From MGBC163016 sp964649145 (lineage in GTDB: Bacteria > Actinomycetota > Coriobacteriia > Coriobacteriales > Eggerthellaceae), in assembly GCA_964649145.1 (NCBI GenBank), contig CAZYOQ010000001.1, positions 55,929 through 119,928 on the forward strand: a stretch of DNA of 64,000 nucleotides, given 5' to 3'. Position numbers and translations under genes: made by a program. Each line of letters begins with the position of its first letter. Positions within the stretch are counted from its first letter, which is position 1. A model generated the notes under the pieces. That model saw only the letters and a list, made by a program, of their open reading frames with translations, was not told the DNA's origin and did no database searches. Below, one piece after another: positions 9,729-17,757 of this stretch.

Positions 9729-11123
9729 CTATATGTCCAAATTCTCGTAAATATCGTCTATATCATCAAGCGACTCATAGCTAAAAGCGCGCCCAGAAAT
9801 TCTAACCTCATCTCCGTTTTTAACGCCGGCGTGTACCAAAGCGTCTTCAACACCAAGCTTGCGAAGCCTATGCTGAAGAAACGAAAGAGCCTCTTCGTTT
9901 TCCCAGTCGGTCTGAACAACCATACGCTCCACTTGCCTGCCTGACACCCTGAAAGCCCCTGGCTCTTCTTTGACAATGTCGAAATGCGCGTCACGCTCTT
10001 GGCGTTTGTGCTCCCATACCTGTTCATATCTAGGAGCCTTTGCCTCTTCGGCGGCTGCAAGTGTTCGAATCTCGTGTACTTTTGTAGCAATTGCAGCCGT
10101 CAGTGAATCGACACCTTTGCCAGTAAGAGCGCTTATTTTATAGACTTTCGGGTCAATGATGCTTTGTGCAAACTCATCCCCACAAGCAGCATCAATCGAG
10201 TCTTGCCGCACCTTTTTCTGAAGAGCCTGGTAAGCCTCTTCTGTACCCGAAACATCCGATTTATTTGCAACAACTATTCTGGGGCGATCGATCAAATCAT
10301 GAGCATAAAGCTCCAGTTCCCGCTTGATGGTCTCATAATCGTCTAGCGGGTCTCGCCCTTCCCAATCCCCTGTGAGATCGACAACCTGAACTATAAGTGC
10401 TGTGCGTTCGATATGGCGCAAGAATTCATGCCCTAAGCCCTTGCCTTCATGCGCGCCTTCAATAAGGCCAGGAACATCTGCGACAACAAAGCTATAGTCG
10501 CCGCTCACCGCAACGCCTAGATTCGGAGTTAGTGTGGTAAATGGGTAGTCGGCGATCTTTGGGCGTGCAGCACTCATTTTCGCTATCAACGACGATTTAC
10601 CCGCAGAAGGCATTCCAACAAGCGCAGCATCAGCCAAAAGCTTCATCTCTAGCTCGATCCAGCCCTCTTGCGCAGGCTCGCCCAGTTCAGCGAAAGCGGG
10701 CGCTCGCCTTGTAGGAGTCACAAAGTGGATGTTACCTCGGCCTCCCATGCCACCCTCGGCAACCGTGATCTTATCGCCGTCATGATTAAGATCTGCAATC
10801 ATCTCGCCAGCGGTGCTGGCATTGGCATCATACTCGCGAACTATCGTTCCAACAGGAACTTTCAGTATGAGGTCTTCCCCACGGGCGCCATGCATCTTAG
10901 AGCCTTTACCATGCGTTCCGCGCGCAGCCTTGAAATGGTGTTTAAACCTGTAGTCTACAAGAGATGACACAGAAGAATCCGCCACCAGTACGACATCGCC
11001 GCCATGGCCACCATCGCCGCCATCAGGGCCGCCTTTCGGCACATGCGCTTCTCTGCGAAACGACATGCACCCGGCTCCGCCGTCGCCACCTTTTGTAAAT
11101 ATGTGCACCTTGTCAACAAACAT
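9729..11123 (-). CDS. obgE: GTPase ObgE/CgtA
   Basis: Obg is an essential GTPase linked to 50S assembly and stress. The protein has the glycine-rich Obg fold (MFVDKV...KGGDGG), a G domain with P-loop GMPSAGKSS, switch DVPGLIEGAHEGKGLGHEFLRH and NKSD, then a C-terminal OCT domain. A TTG at 11135 would add four residues; I prefer ATG 11123 because the family begins MFVDKV. The ribosome site is weak and sits right behind the rpmA terminator hairpin. rplU-rpmA-obgE is a widely conserved order. Confidence 0.96.
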   Translation of the reverse strand: MFVDKVHIFTKGGDGGAGCMSFRREAHVPKGGPDGGDGGHGGDVVLVADSSVSSLVDYRFKHHFKAARGTHGKGSKMHGARGEDLILKVPVGTIVREYDANASTAGEMIADLNHDGDKITVAEGGMGGRGNIHFVTPTRRAPAFAELGEPAQEGWIELEMKLLADAALVGMPSAGKSSLIAKMSAARPKIADYPFTTLTPNLGVAVSGDYSFVVADVPGLIEGAHEGKGLGHEFLRHIERTALIVQVVDLTGDWEGRDPLDDYETIKRELELYAHDLIDRPRIVVANKSDVSGTEEAYQALQKKVRQDSIDAACGDEFAQSIIDPKVYKISALTGKGVDSLTAAIATKVHEIRTLAAAEEAKAPRYEQVWEHKRQERDAHFDIVKEEPGAFRVSGRQVERMVVQTDWENEEALSFLQHRLRKLGVEDALVHAGVKNGDEVRISGRAFSYESLDDIDDIYENLDI

Positions 11124-11134
11124 GTCTTTAACCA

Positions 11135-11163
11135 AAAAAGCCCCCAGCTGAAAGCTTGGGGGC
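11135..11163 (-). terminator. Rho-independent terminator after rpmA
   Basis: On the minus strand a stem CCCCC-A-AGCT / AGCT-GGGGG with a 3-nt loop is followed by TTTTTT. It ends within about 12 nt of the obgE start, so it may act as an attenuator that sets the ratio of L21/L27 to ObgE. Confidence 0.8.
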
Positions 11164-11186
11164 CTAAAACCTTTGATTAGGCGCTT

Positions 11187-11438
11187 TTACGCCTCAGGGA
11201 TCACATGTACGCGGCGTTTGTCGCCTTTAGTGAACTCAAGCGTACCATCGCAAAGCGCAAACAACGTGTCGTCACTTCCGCGTCCAACATTTTCACCAGG
11301 ATGGAAATGAGTGCCATGCTGGCGGACAATGACGTTGCCGGTTCTGACTTTTTGGCCACCGAACATCTTGACTCCAAGCCTTTGCGCGTGGGAATCGCGA
11401 CCGTTTCGGGTAGATCCAAGACCTTTCTTGTGAGCCAT
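11187..11438 (-). CDS. rpmA: Large-subunit ribosomal protein L27
   Basis: L27 (bL27) lies near the peptidyl transferase centre. The 83-residue protein starts MAHKKGLGSTRNGRDS, matching the family from its first residue with no Firmicutes-type cleaved leader. A strong ribosome site (GGGGAGGA, spacing about 7) lies in the end of rplU, 3 bp away. Confidence 0.98.
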   Translation of the reverse strand: MAHKKGLGSTRNGRDSHAQRLGVKMFGGQKVRTGNVIVRQHGTHFHPGENVGRGSDDTLFALCDGTLEFTKGDKRRVHVIPEA

Positions 11439-11441
11439 TGT

Positions 11442-12098
11442 CTATTCCTCCCCTGCTTTATCTGTTTCTTTGGAGTCTGTATCGGTTTCAGCTTTGGCAT
11501 CTGCTTCTTTACTGGCCTTTGATGCAGCTTTACTTCCCTTTTTAGGCTTGTCCTCAGCTTCTGATTTAGCTTTAGGTTCTGCTGCTTTCTTTGCCTTGGC
11601 CTTGGTATCTTCCTTAGCCTTTGGCTCAGCTTCTTTTTTCGTCTTGGCCTTAGCCGCTGGCTTTGTCTGAGCCTCAGCTTCCGTCTTTGCCTTGGTGTCT
11701 TCCTTGGCTTTATCGGCATCCTTAGCTTCGGCTGCCTTCGACTTAGAACCTGACTTCTTGGTAGCCTTCTTTTCAGGATCGACGAATTTATCTGAACCAA
11801 CAGCCATGATTTGGATGCGGGTCATATCCTGTCTGTGCCCTTGAAGCTTCTTATAGTTCTTACGTTTCTTGAACTTAAAAACAAGGATCTTGTCGCCGCG
11901 GAACTGTTCAACAATCTCGGCCTCAACCTTGGTCTTTGAGGCTGCTTCAGGATTAGCCTCAACCTTCTTGCCATCTACAATGCATATCGCATCGAGCTCA
12001 ATCTTGTCGCCAGGCTCGCCTGCAATCTTTTCGACATTAATCTTATCGCCAGGCGCAACCTTATACTGTTTCCCGCCCGTTTTTACTATTGCATACAT
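11442..12098 (-). CDS. rplU: Large-subunit ribosomal protein L21 with long Lys/Ala/Glu-rich tail
   Basis: Residues 1 to about 103 are a complete bL21 (MYAIVKTGGKQYKV start, FKFKKRKNYKKLQGHRQ end). About 110 further residues follow in the same frame. They are almost only K, A, E, D, T, P and S, with repeated KAK-E-DTKAK and AEPKAK units. Typical L21 is close to 100 residues, so the tail doubles the protein. AAGGAG lies 8 nt before the ATG, and a good promoter lies about 40 bp upstream. Confidence 0.97.
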   Translation of the reverse strand: MYAIVKTGGKQYKVAPGDKINVEKIAGEPGDKIELDAICIVDGKKVEANPEAASKTKVEAEIVEQFRGDKILVFKFKKRKNYKKLQGHRQDMTRIQIMAVGSDKFVDPEKKATKKSGSKSKAAEAKDADKAKEDTKAKTEAEAQTKPAAKAKTKKEAEPKAKEDTKAKAKKAAEPKAKSEAEDKPKKGSKAASKASKEADAKAETDTDSKETDKAGEE

Positions 12099-12137
12099 CT
12101 ATTTAACTCCTTGAAAGATGAATAAACGCAAGGCAGT

Positions 12138-12166
12138 ATGATAACAATCAGATTTCATAGAGTCAA
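12138..12166 (-). promoter_or_regulatory. Sigma-70-type promoter for rplU-rpmA-obgE
   Basis: On the minus strand TTGACT (12166-12161), a 17-nt spacer and TATCAT (12143-12138) lie about 40 nt before the rplU start. Only one base departs from consensus in each box. Confidence 0.75.
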
Positions 12167-12306
12167 TATTGAAAATCCGTGAAAGCCATTCTGCGCTGGT
12201 AAATGAATGGACGTCTAGTGTTTAGTTGCTTATGTCCGCTAAGAGCAGCTTAACGCCTGTAATCTAGGGTCTAGCGCAAAGACATACCCCCGCGCCTTTT
12301 CGCCCA

Positions 12307-13824
12307 CTAAACTTTCCAGTCGGCTCCAATTATTATCAGGTAATCAGATTCGAAAAGGTACTCGCCGTCATCCTTCATAGCCTTGCCTACACCAAGTTGT
12401 TTGGCAATGGACTTAGCGTATTTCTCTTTATCGGAATCTTTGTAAACAACAAGCGTCTCTTTATAGTCGAAGCTGTTCGCATTTCCAACATCAACCTTAT
12501 CGCTGGAATAGCCCATCTCTTTAAGGATGGCCAGTGCATCTGAACAAACTCCGTCTGTTCCGGTTCCATTTCTCAAGCGAATTGTGGCAGACGTGTCAAC
12601 CAGGACGGCATCTTCTGAAGTTACCCCGTTACCAGCTGAAGCAAGAATTGTTCCAGTAGCCTTATCGACCTCATCTTCTAGGGCTGGGGACTCGCCGATA
12701 TCCATGCGAGTCATCATCGCTTTCCACTCGGTCTCGTTGACGATCTCATACCAAGTATTATCTATGTATTCGGAAGTCGTAGGCATGGTCGCCGAATAAA
12801 TATCTGTGGAAGTATCGATTCCTCGCATAGATTGCGCGATAGAGACTATCTCTTCCACGGTCATATCTGTAGTGACGCTGTCCGCGATAGATTCAATGCT
12901 TGATGCAATAGTGACGACATCGCTAGACAAAATCTTTTTAGCGATCGCCGAAAGAACAAGACGCTGATTAGCTGCTCTGTATACATCACCATCACCGTAG
13001 TCGTCATACGAATGACGAGAACGACAAAGAATAAGAGCCTGTTCGCCGTTGAGCGTTTGCTTTCCTGCGCTTAAGTGGCCTCCGGCTCGGCTATCGTCTA
13101 TTTCCATAGGAACCGTGACCTCGATGCCACCTATCGCATCGACTATATCGGCAAAACCGTCGAAATCTATTTCGGCATAATGAGAAATAGAGACACCGGC
13201 AAGCTCGCTAACCATTTGAACAGCAAGAGTAGGGCCGCCATAAGCACGAGCAGCATTGATCTTGCCTTTGCCATACTCACCCATGTCAATGAGAGTGTCT
13301 CTTGGTATCGAGACAACGGAGGCTTTCTTTTCTTGCGGGTCAACCCTAACCAACATGATGGAGTCAGAACGGAATGACCCCCCAAAACCTGCCTCATCAG
13401 ACTCGCGTTCCTCAGATTTGTCGACACCCAACAAAAGAATGTAAAACGGATCTTCAGGGGTATCGGTTTGAACAAGGGTGCTGAAAAGCGAATCATCGAT
13501 ACCATCGGAAAGCTTATCGGAGATGCTTGCAATATAGGCGAAAGCCGCTGCTGCAGCTATAGCTGCGCAGGCCAAGACCACCGCCACAATAATAAGAATC
13601 CTGCGCTGCAGGCGCCTTCTTTTAACACTTTTTAGCGCTCCAGACTCAAGATACGACTCAGACGCCACTCGCGAATATACCGTGTCATCCGTCTCACCTA
13701 TCGCATAAGAATCATAATCGTAGGAGTGATCAGACCTCATTCTTGGACCTGAGTAAGACCCCGCGTGATTGTAAAAACGCACAGAATCTGAGCGATCATT
13801 TGAATTGTTGTTTTCGTTGCTCAT
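12307..13824 (-). CDS. LytR-CpsA-Psr family cell-wall glycopolymer ligase
   Basis: LCP proteins transfer lipid-linked polymers to peptidoglycan outside the membrane. The 505-residue protein has about 70 polar cytoplasmic residues, one transmembrane helix (RRILIIVAVVLAC...), an LCP domain (LLLGVDKSEE, RSDSIMLVRVDP, SIPRDTLIDM, INAARAYGG) and a C-terminal LytR_C domain from about residue 410 (RLRNGTGTDGVC). No convincing ribosome site was seen before ATG 13824. Confidence 0.92.
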   Translation of the reverse strand: MSNENNNSNDRSDSVRFYNHAGSYSGPRMRSDHSYDYDSYAIGETDDTVYSRVASESYLESGALKSVKRRRLQRRILIIVAVVLACAAIAAAAAFAYIASISDKLSDGIDDSLFSTLVQTDTPEDPFYILLLGVDKSEERESDEAGFGGSFRSDSIMLVRVDPQEKKASVVSIPRDTLIDMGEYGKGKINAARAYGGPTLAVQMVSELAGVSISHYAEIDFDGFADIVDAIGGIEVTVPMEIDDSRAGGHLSAGKQTLNGEQALILCRSRHSYDDYGDGDVYRAANQRLVLSAIAKKILSSDVVTIASSIESIADSVTTDMTVEEIVSIAQSMRGIDTSTDIYSATMPTTSEYIDNTWYEIVNETEWKAMMTRMDIGESPALEDEVDKATGTILASAGNGVTSEDAVLVDTSATIRLRNGTGTDGVCSDALAILKEMGYSSDKVDVGNANSFDYKETLVVYKDSDKEKYAKSIAKQLGVGKAMKDDGEYLFESDYLIIIGADWKV

Positions 13825-13938
13825 GAACTAATATTTTGCCAAATAATCAAGAAATAGAAAACCTTTATCAGGTTCCCATCTCGAAAAATACATATGCAAG
13901 CCTTGATGCATAGGTGCCATTATCGCATATTTACCCCA

Positions 13939-16017
13939 TTATTGAGGAATTTCATGCTTTGCGAGAATATATTCAAGGTCGTCTTCGCCTAAGACGCTCA
14001 CACCTAGTTTCATGGCTTTTTCTAGCTTGGATCCCGCTGAATCGCCTGCAATCACATAGCTTGTTTTCGAAGACACGCTTCCGCAAACTTTCGCCCCAAG
14101 TGCTTCTAGAGCCTCGCCTGCCTGCATCCTAGACATCCCAAGTCTTGAAAGCGTTCCTGTTAAAACGAAAGTTTTTCCAGCTAAGGGAAGGTCTTTTCCA
14201 TCGCTTTGGCTTGCAGCGGACACCTGCATATTCACCCCTGCCTTAGCAAGACGGTCTATGACACTTAGATTGTCAGGAGTTCGCAAAAACTTCCATATCT
14301 CTCGTGCGACTTTCTCGCCAACGCCTGCGACGCCTTCAAGTTCTTCTTGAGTGGCTCTCGTAAGCGAATCCATCGAAGGAAACACCTCTACTATCTGCTT
14401 AGCTGTGTTCTTGCCAACATGCCTGATTCCAAGACCGGCTATAACCCTGTTGAAGTCACGCGTCTTGGATTCCTCGATCGCTACAGCAAGCTTCGCAGCG
14501 ATAGTATGACCAAGTCTTATCGTCTCTCCATCCTTATTGACTCGCCCAAGATCTAGAACCGCAAGTTCGTCTTGGGTTATGCTGTAAAAATCGGCGACAT
14601 CAACAAGTCTTCCTGTTTCAACAAGCCTGCCTATTATCTCTTCGCCCATTCCGTCTATATCCATGTTGTCGCGGCTCACCCAATGAATCAGACGCTCGAC
14701 AGACTGAGCAGGACAATCGATGGAAATACAACGAAGTGCAGCTGCGTCCTCGTCCTGGACGACAATGCTTCCGCAACTAGGGCAAGTCTTTGGTGGTTGC
14801 CATTCAGCGCAATCCTTTGGGCGCAAGCTCAAAATGGGGCCTACGACCTCGGGAATAACATCGCCAGCCTTACGCACTATAACCGTGTCGCCTATGCGTA
14901 CGTCTTTTCGATGTATTTCATCGGCATTGTGAAGCGTTGCCCGGCTTACCGTAGACCCAGCCACATACACCGGGTCAAGCTCGGCCACTGGAGTAAGCAC
15001 GCCAGTTCTTCCGACCTGCACGGTTATGCCATGCATGATGGTTGTTTTCTCTTCTGGCGGGAACTTGTAGGCGATAGCCCATCTAGGAGCACGCGAGGTA
15101 AACCCCATTTCAGCCTGCAAAGCAAAAGAGTTTACTTTTACGACCACGCCATCTATTTCATAGGCAAGCTTGTCACGAAGCTTGAGACACTTTTCGCAAA
15201 AATCTAGTACCTCTTTCTTGCTCGAACAAAGCACTACATCCGGGTTCACGTGAAATCCAGCGCCTTTGAGCCATTCAAGCAAATCGAATTGGGTAGAAAC
15301 ACCTATGGCCTCAGGGATAGGTGTCGCATACATAAAGGTAGAAAGGTCACGCATTGCAGTTATCTTCGGGTCTTTTTGACGAAGTGACCCAGCAGCGGCA
15401 TTCCTGGGATTTGCAAAGGGTGCCTTGCCGTGTGAGCGTGCATGTTCGTTTATGGCCTCAAAACTAGCCTTCGGCATGTAGGCCTCACCGCGAATCTCTA
15501 TCGTCGCGTCCTGCGTAGCAGATGCATTTTCACCCATCAAGTGCAATGGAACATCTTTTATGGTGCGAACATTTAGCGTTATATCCTCACCTGTTGTGCC
15601 GTCTCCCCTGGTTGCCGCACGAACAAGGACGCCATCCTCGTATGTCAGCGCCACAGACGAGCCGTCAATCTTAAGTTCACAGCAAAAATCAAGGGGGGCA
15701 CCTGCGCTTTCGCACACCCCATCTATCCAGCTTTCAAGCTCCTCAAAATTCATGGCGTTATCAAGCGAATACATGCGTTCAAGGTGCGTAACTGGGCTAA
15801 ATTGTTCGGCAACGTAGCCACCAACCCTCTGAGTCGGGCTTGAAGGTGTAACTAAATTGGGGTTTGCATCCTCAAGCTCGCGCAACTCCCTCATAAGCGA
15901 GTCGAAAGCGGCGTCTGTTATCTGTGGTGCATCTAGTGCATAGTAGAGGTAAGTGTGATGCTCGATCTCTTTTCTCAAGGCCTCTATTCGCGCCGATACA
16001 TCTTTACGCTCGCTCAT
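13939..16017 (-). CDS. ligA: NAD-dependent DNA ligase
   Basis: LigA seals nicks using NAD. The 692-residue protein has the Ia domain, the adenylation motif with catalytic lysine (CELKIDGSS), an OB fold (VQVGRTGVLTPVA), a four-cysteine zinc finger (CPSCGS...CISIDCPAQ), helix-hairpin-helix repeats and a C-terminal BRCT domain (LPLAGKTFVLTGTL). ATG 16017 has GAAAGG 6 nt upstream. The length is typical. Confidence 0.98.
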   Translation of the reverse strand: MSERKDVSARIEALRKEIEHHTYLYYALDAPQITDAAFDSLMRELRELEDANPNLVTPSSPTQRVGGYVAEQFSPVTHLERMYSLDNAMNFEELESWIDGVCESAGAPLDFCCELKIDGSSVALTYEDGVLVRAATRGDGTTGEDITLNVRTIKDVPLHLMGENASATQDATIEIRGEAYMPKASFEAINEHARSHGKAPFANPRNAAAGSLRQKDPKITAMRDLSTFMYATPIPEAIGVSTQFDLLEWLKGAGFHVNPDVVLCSSKKEVLDFCEKCLKLRDKLAYEIDGVVVKVNSFALQAEMGFTSRAPRWAIAYKFPPEEKTTIMHGITVQVGRTGVLTPVAELDPVYVAGSTVSRATLHNADEIHRKDVRIGDTVIVRKAGDVIPEVVGPILSLRPKDCAEWQPPKTCPSCGSIVVQDEDAAALRCISIDCPAQSVERLIHWVSRDNMDIDGMGEEIIGRLVETGRLVDVADFYSITQDELAVLDLGRVNKDGETIRLGHTIAAKLAVAIEESKTRDFNRVIAGLGIRHVGKNTAKQIVEVFPSMDSLTRATQEELEGVAGVGEKVAREIWKFLRTPDNLSVIDRLAKAGVNMQVSAASQSDGKDLPLAGKTFVLTGTLSRLGMSRMQAGEALEALGAKVCGSVSSKTSYVIAGDSAGSKLEKAMKLGVSVLGEDDLEYILAKHEIPQ

Positions 16018-16234
16018 GTTCGACCTTTCGTTTCAAAGTTTTTATCGCCGTTTAGTTTTCGGCGTTTACTTGCTGCTGTTTAGTTTCTAGCGACAGATTT
16101 CCGATGTTCAATTATCGTCTTTAAGTCGTTTAGTTCCCAACGTTTGATTCATAGCATTCTGTAATATTTGATTATACGTTTGCGCGCACACGACGGCGTT
16201 GAACTTTGCCTCAACGCGCTTTTCCCTTATAGGA
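16018..16234. other. Intergenic region with GTTTAGTT words and a small hairpin
   Basis: This 217-bp gap between nnrD and ligA holds several copies of GTTTAGTT and a short hairpin, CGCCG...CGGCG near 16048. No T-tract, promoter or gene could be supported. Confidence 0.3.
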
Positions 16235-17149
16235 TCACTTGTAGGTTTTGAATGCACACGGGATATGGCTGATCACATCTGTGGCACAAACAGAAACATC
16301 CGTTAACTCTTCTTCGGCCAAGGCGGCAGCACGCGCATGGATAAACGTAGAAAGCCTAGCAGCATCTATTCCGGGTACACCTTGAGCCATAAACGCTGCC
16401 GTCATGCCTGCAAGAACATCTCCCGTGCCAGCTTTGGCAAGACATGCAGGGCCTTTATCCATCAAGAAGAATTCTGCGGAATGCGTATCTGACCTTGCGT
16501 CGGCTATAAGCGTTAAACGGTCTTTTAGTACAAGTATGGCGCCATAGGAGGCAGATAAAGCCTGAGCAAATTCGGCATCTTTTTCGATGTCTGCAAACTT
16601 TTGACTAGGAGGCTTTTGGTCTAGAGGCAAAGCTAATCTTGCAGCCTCTCCATAATGAGGAGTTAGAAGGGTTTCCCTCCCGCGATCATGACGCCTTTTG
16701 GCAATTTGCAAAAAACTTGGTTTTGCAAGCACACAAAGTGCCCCTGCATCTATGACTATTGGATAGGCGCACCTCTCAATAACGTCTTGCAAAAGCCTTT
16801 CCTGTTTTTCTCCATCCAAATTAAACCCAGGGCCAATTAAGCATGCTTTAGGATGATCCTCAATACATTCATCAAGGCCTAAATCAGAACACGAAAAGTC
16901 AGACCAATCTCTGACAACAAGATTAGGGTCAAAAGCTCTAAGAACAGGAACCGATTTCTCCTCGCAATATGCCTCCACATAGCCTGCCCCGCACTTAAGT
17001 GCAGCGGCAGATGCTAAACATGCAGCTCCTGGGTATTCGTTGCTGCCTCCAAGAACTATCAGCTTGCCGCGAGTATATTTATTCGCATCCTTTTTAAGAC
17101 GTGGGACAAGCTCTTTAATTTGCGAGGCTTTTACGCGTTTGATTCTCAT
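16235..17149 (-). CDS. nnrD: ADP-dependent NAD(P)H-hydrate dehydratase
   Basis: NnrD repairs hydrated NAD(P)H using ADP or ATP. The 304-residue protein has the ribokinase-like fold motifs KLIVLGGSNEYPGAA at the start, LLTPHYGEAARL in the middle and AGTGDVLAGMTAAFMAQG near the end, where the aspartate of GTGD is catalytic. The epimerase domain often fused upstream is absent. It lies between acpS and ligA. Confidence 0.9.
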   Translation of the reverse strand: MRIKRVKASQIKELVPRLKKDANKYTRGKLIVLGGSNEYPGAACLASAAALKCGAGYVEAYCEEKSVPVLRAFDPNLVVRDWSDFSCSDLGLDECIEDHPKACLIGPGFNLDGEKQERLLQDVIERCAYPIVIDAGALCVLAKPSFLQIAKRRHDRGRETLLTPHYGEAARLALPLDQKPPSQKFADIEKDAEFAQALSASYGAILVLKDRLTLIADARSDTHSAEFFLMDKGPACLAKAGTGDVLAGMTAAFMAQGVPGIDAARLSTFIHARAAALAEEELTDVSVCATDVISHIPCAFKTYK

Positions 17150-17208
17150 GATTTCCTAAGTATTCTTTCATGCATTTTGGACGTGGAAATAAACGCACAC
17201 TCTCAAAA

Positions 17209-17748
17209 CTAATTCTTACCTATATCGTCAAGCATGCTTCTGGCTTCCTTGAACTTGCGAGCAAGTTCGGTCATAGAATCTACCTTATCTTGCGGCTTGA
17301 CTGCCGAGCCTTCCGTCAATGCAATAGCACAAGCTATCGCATCGCTAGACGTATGAGACAAAGATAAGGCTATCTCTTGAATGCCCTTGCGCTCATAAAT
17401 CTCTAGTGCTTTCTTGTACAGTTTGGCAAAAGGGCGCCCACTTTCCTCAAGGCCGACTTCCACATCGTGGTACCCAACACCTTCAGCAAAACCACAGCCC
17501 AAGGCCTTCAACACTGCTTCTTTAGCCGCAAACCTTGCAGCATAGCTTGCCGCTGGATCTGCCTTCGTATCACAATAGGCGCATTCGGCCGCAGAAAAAA
17601 CCTTTGAGGCAAACGATGGTGTGCGCCTCAAAATCTCGCGCATGCGATTAATTTCTACGATATCAACACCAAGACCCGCCTGGTTACCAGGCACTTCTAA
17701 AGACATCGTAAAATCGGCGGCTGCCTGTGCTTTTTTGGATCTTGGCAT
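17209..17748 (-). CDS. acpS: Holo-[acyl-carrier-protein] synthase
   Basis: AcpS moves phosphopantetheine from CoA to acyl carrier protein. The core GLGVDIVEINRMRE, the FAAKEAVLKALG helix with the metal-binding glutamate, and ALSLSHTSSDAIA are clear. The protein has 179 residues, longer than the usual 120 or so, because of about 25 extra N-terminal residues and about 35 charged C-terminal residues. A second start (MSLEVPGNQ) at about residue 15 is possible. It begins 9 bp after glmS; acpS next to nnrD is common in bacteria. Confidence 0.92.
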   Translation of the reverse strand: MPRSKKAQAAADFTMSLEVPGNQAGLGVDIVEINRMREILRRTPSFASKVFSAAECAYCDTKADPAASYAARFAAKEAVLKALGCGFAEGVGYHDVEVGLEESGRPFAKLYKKALEIYERKGIQEIALSLSHTSSDAIACAIALTEGSAVKPQDKVDSMTELARKFKEARSMLDDIGKN

Positions 17749-17757
17749 GACCCCTTC

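Noticed and set aside
16018..16234. Repeat family based on GTTTAGTT words
   Set aside because: The copies are short, irregularly spaced and AT-rich; similar words near 12200 are not enough to define an element.
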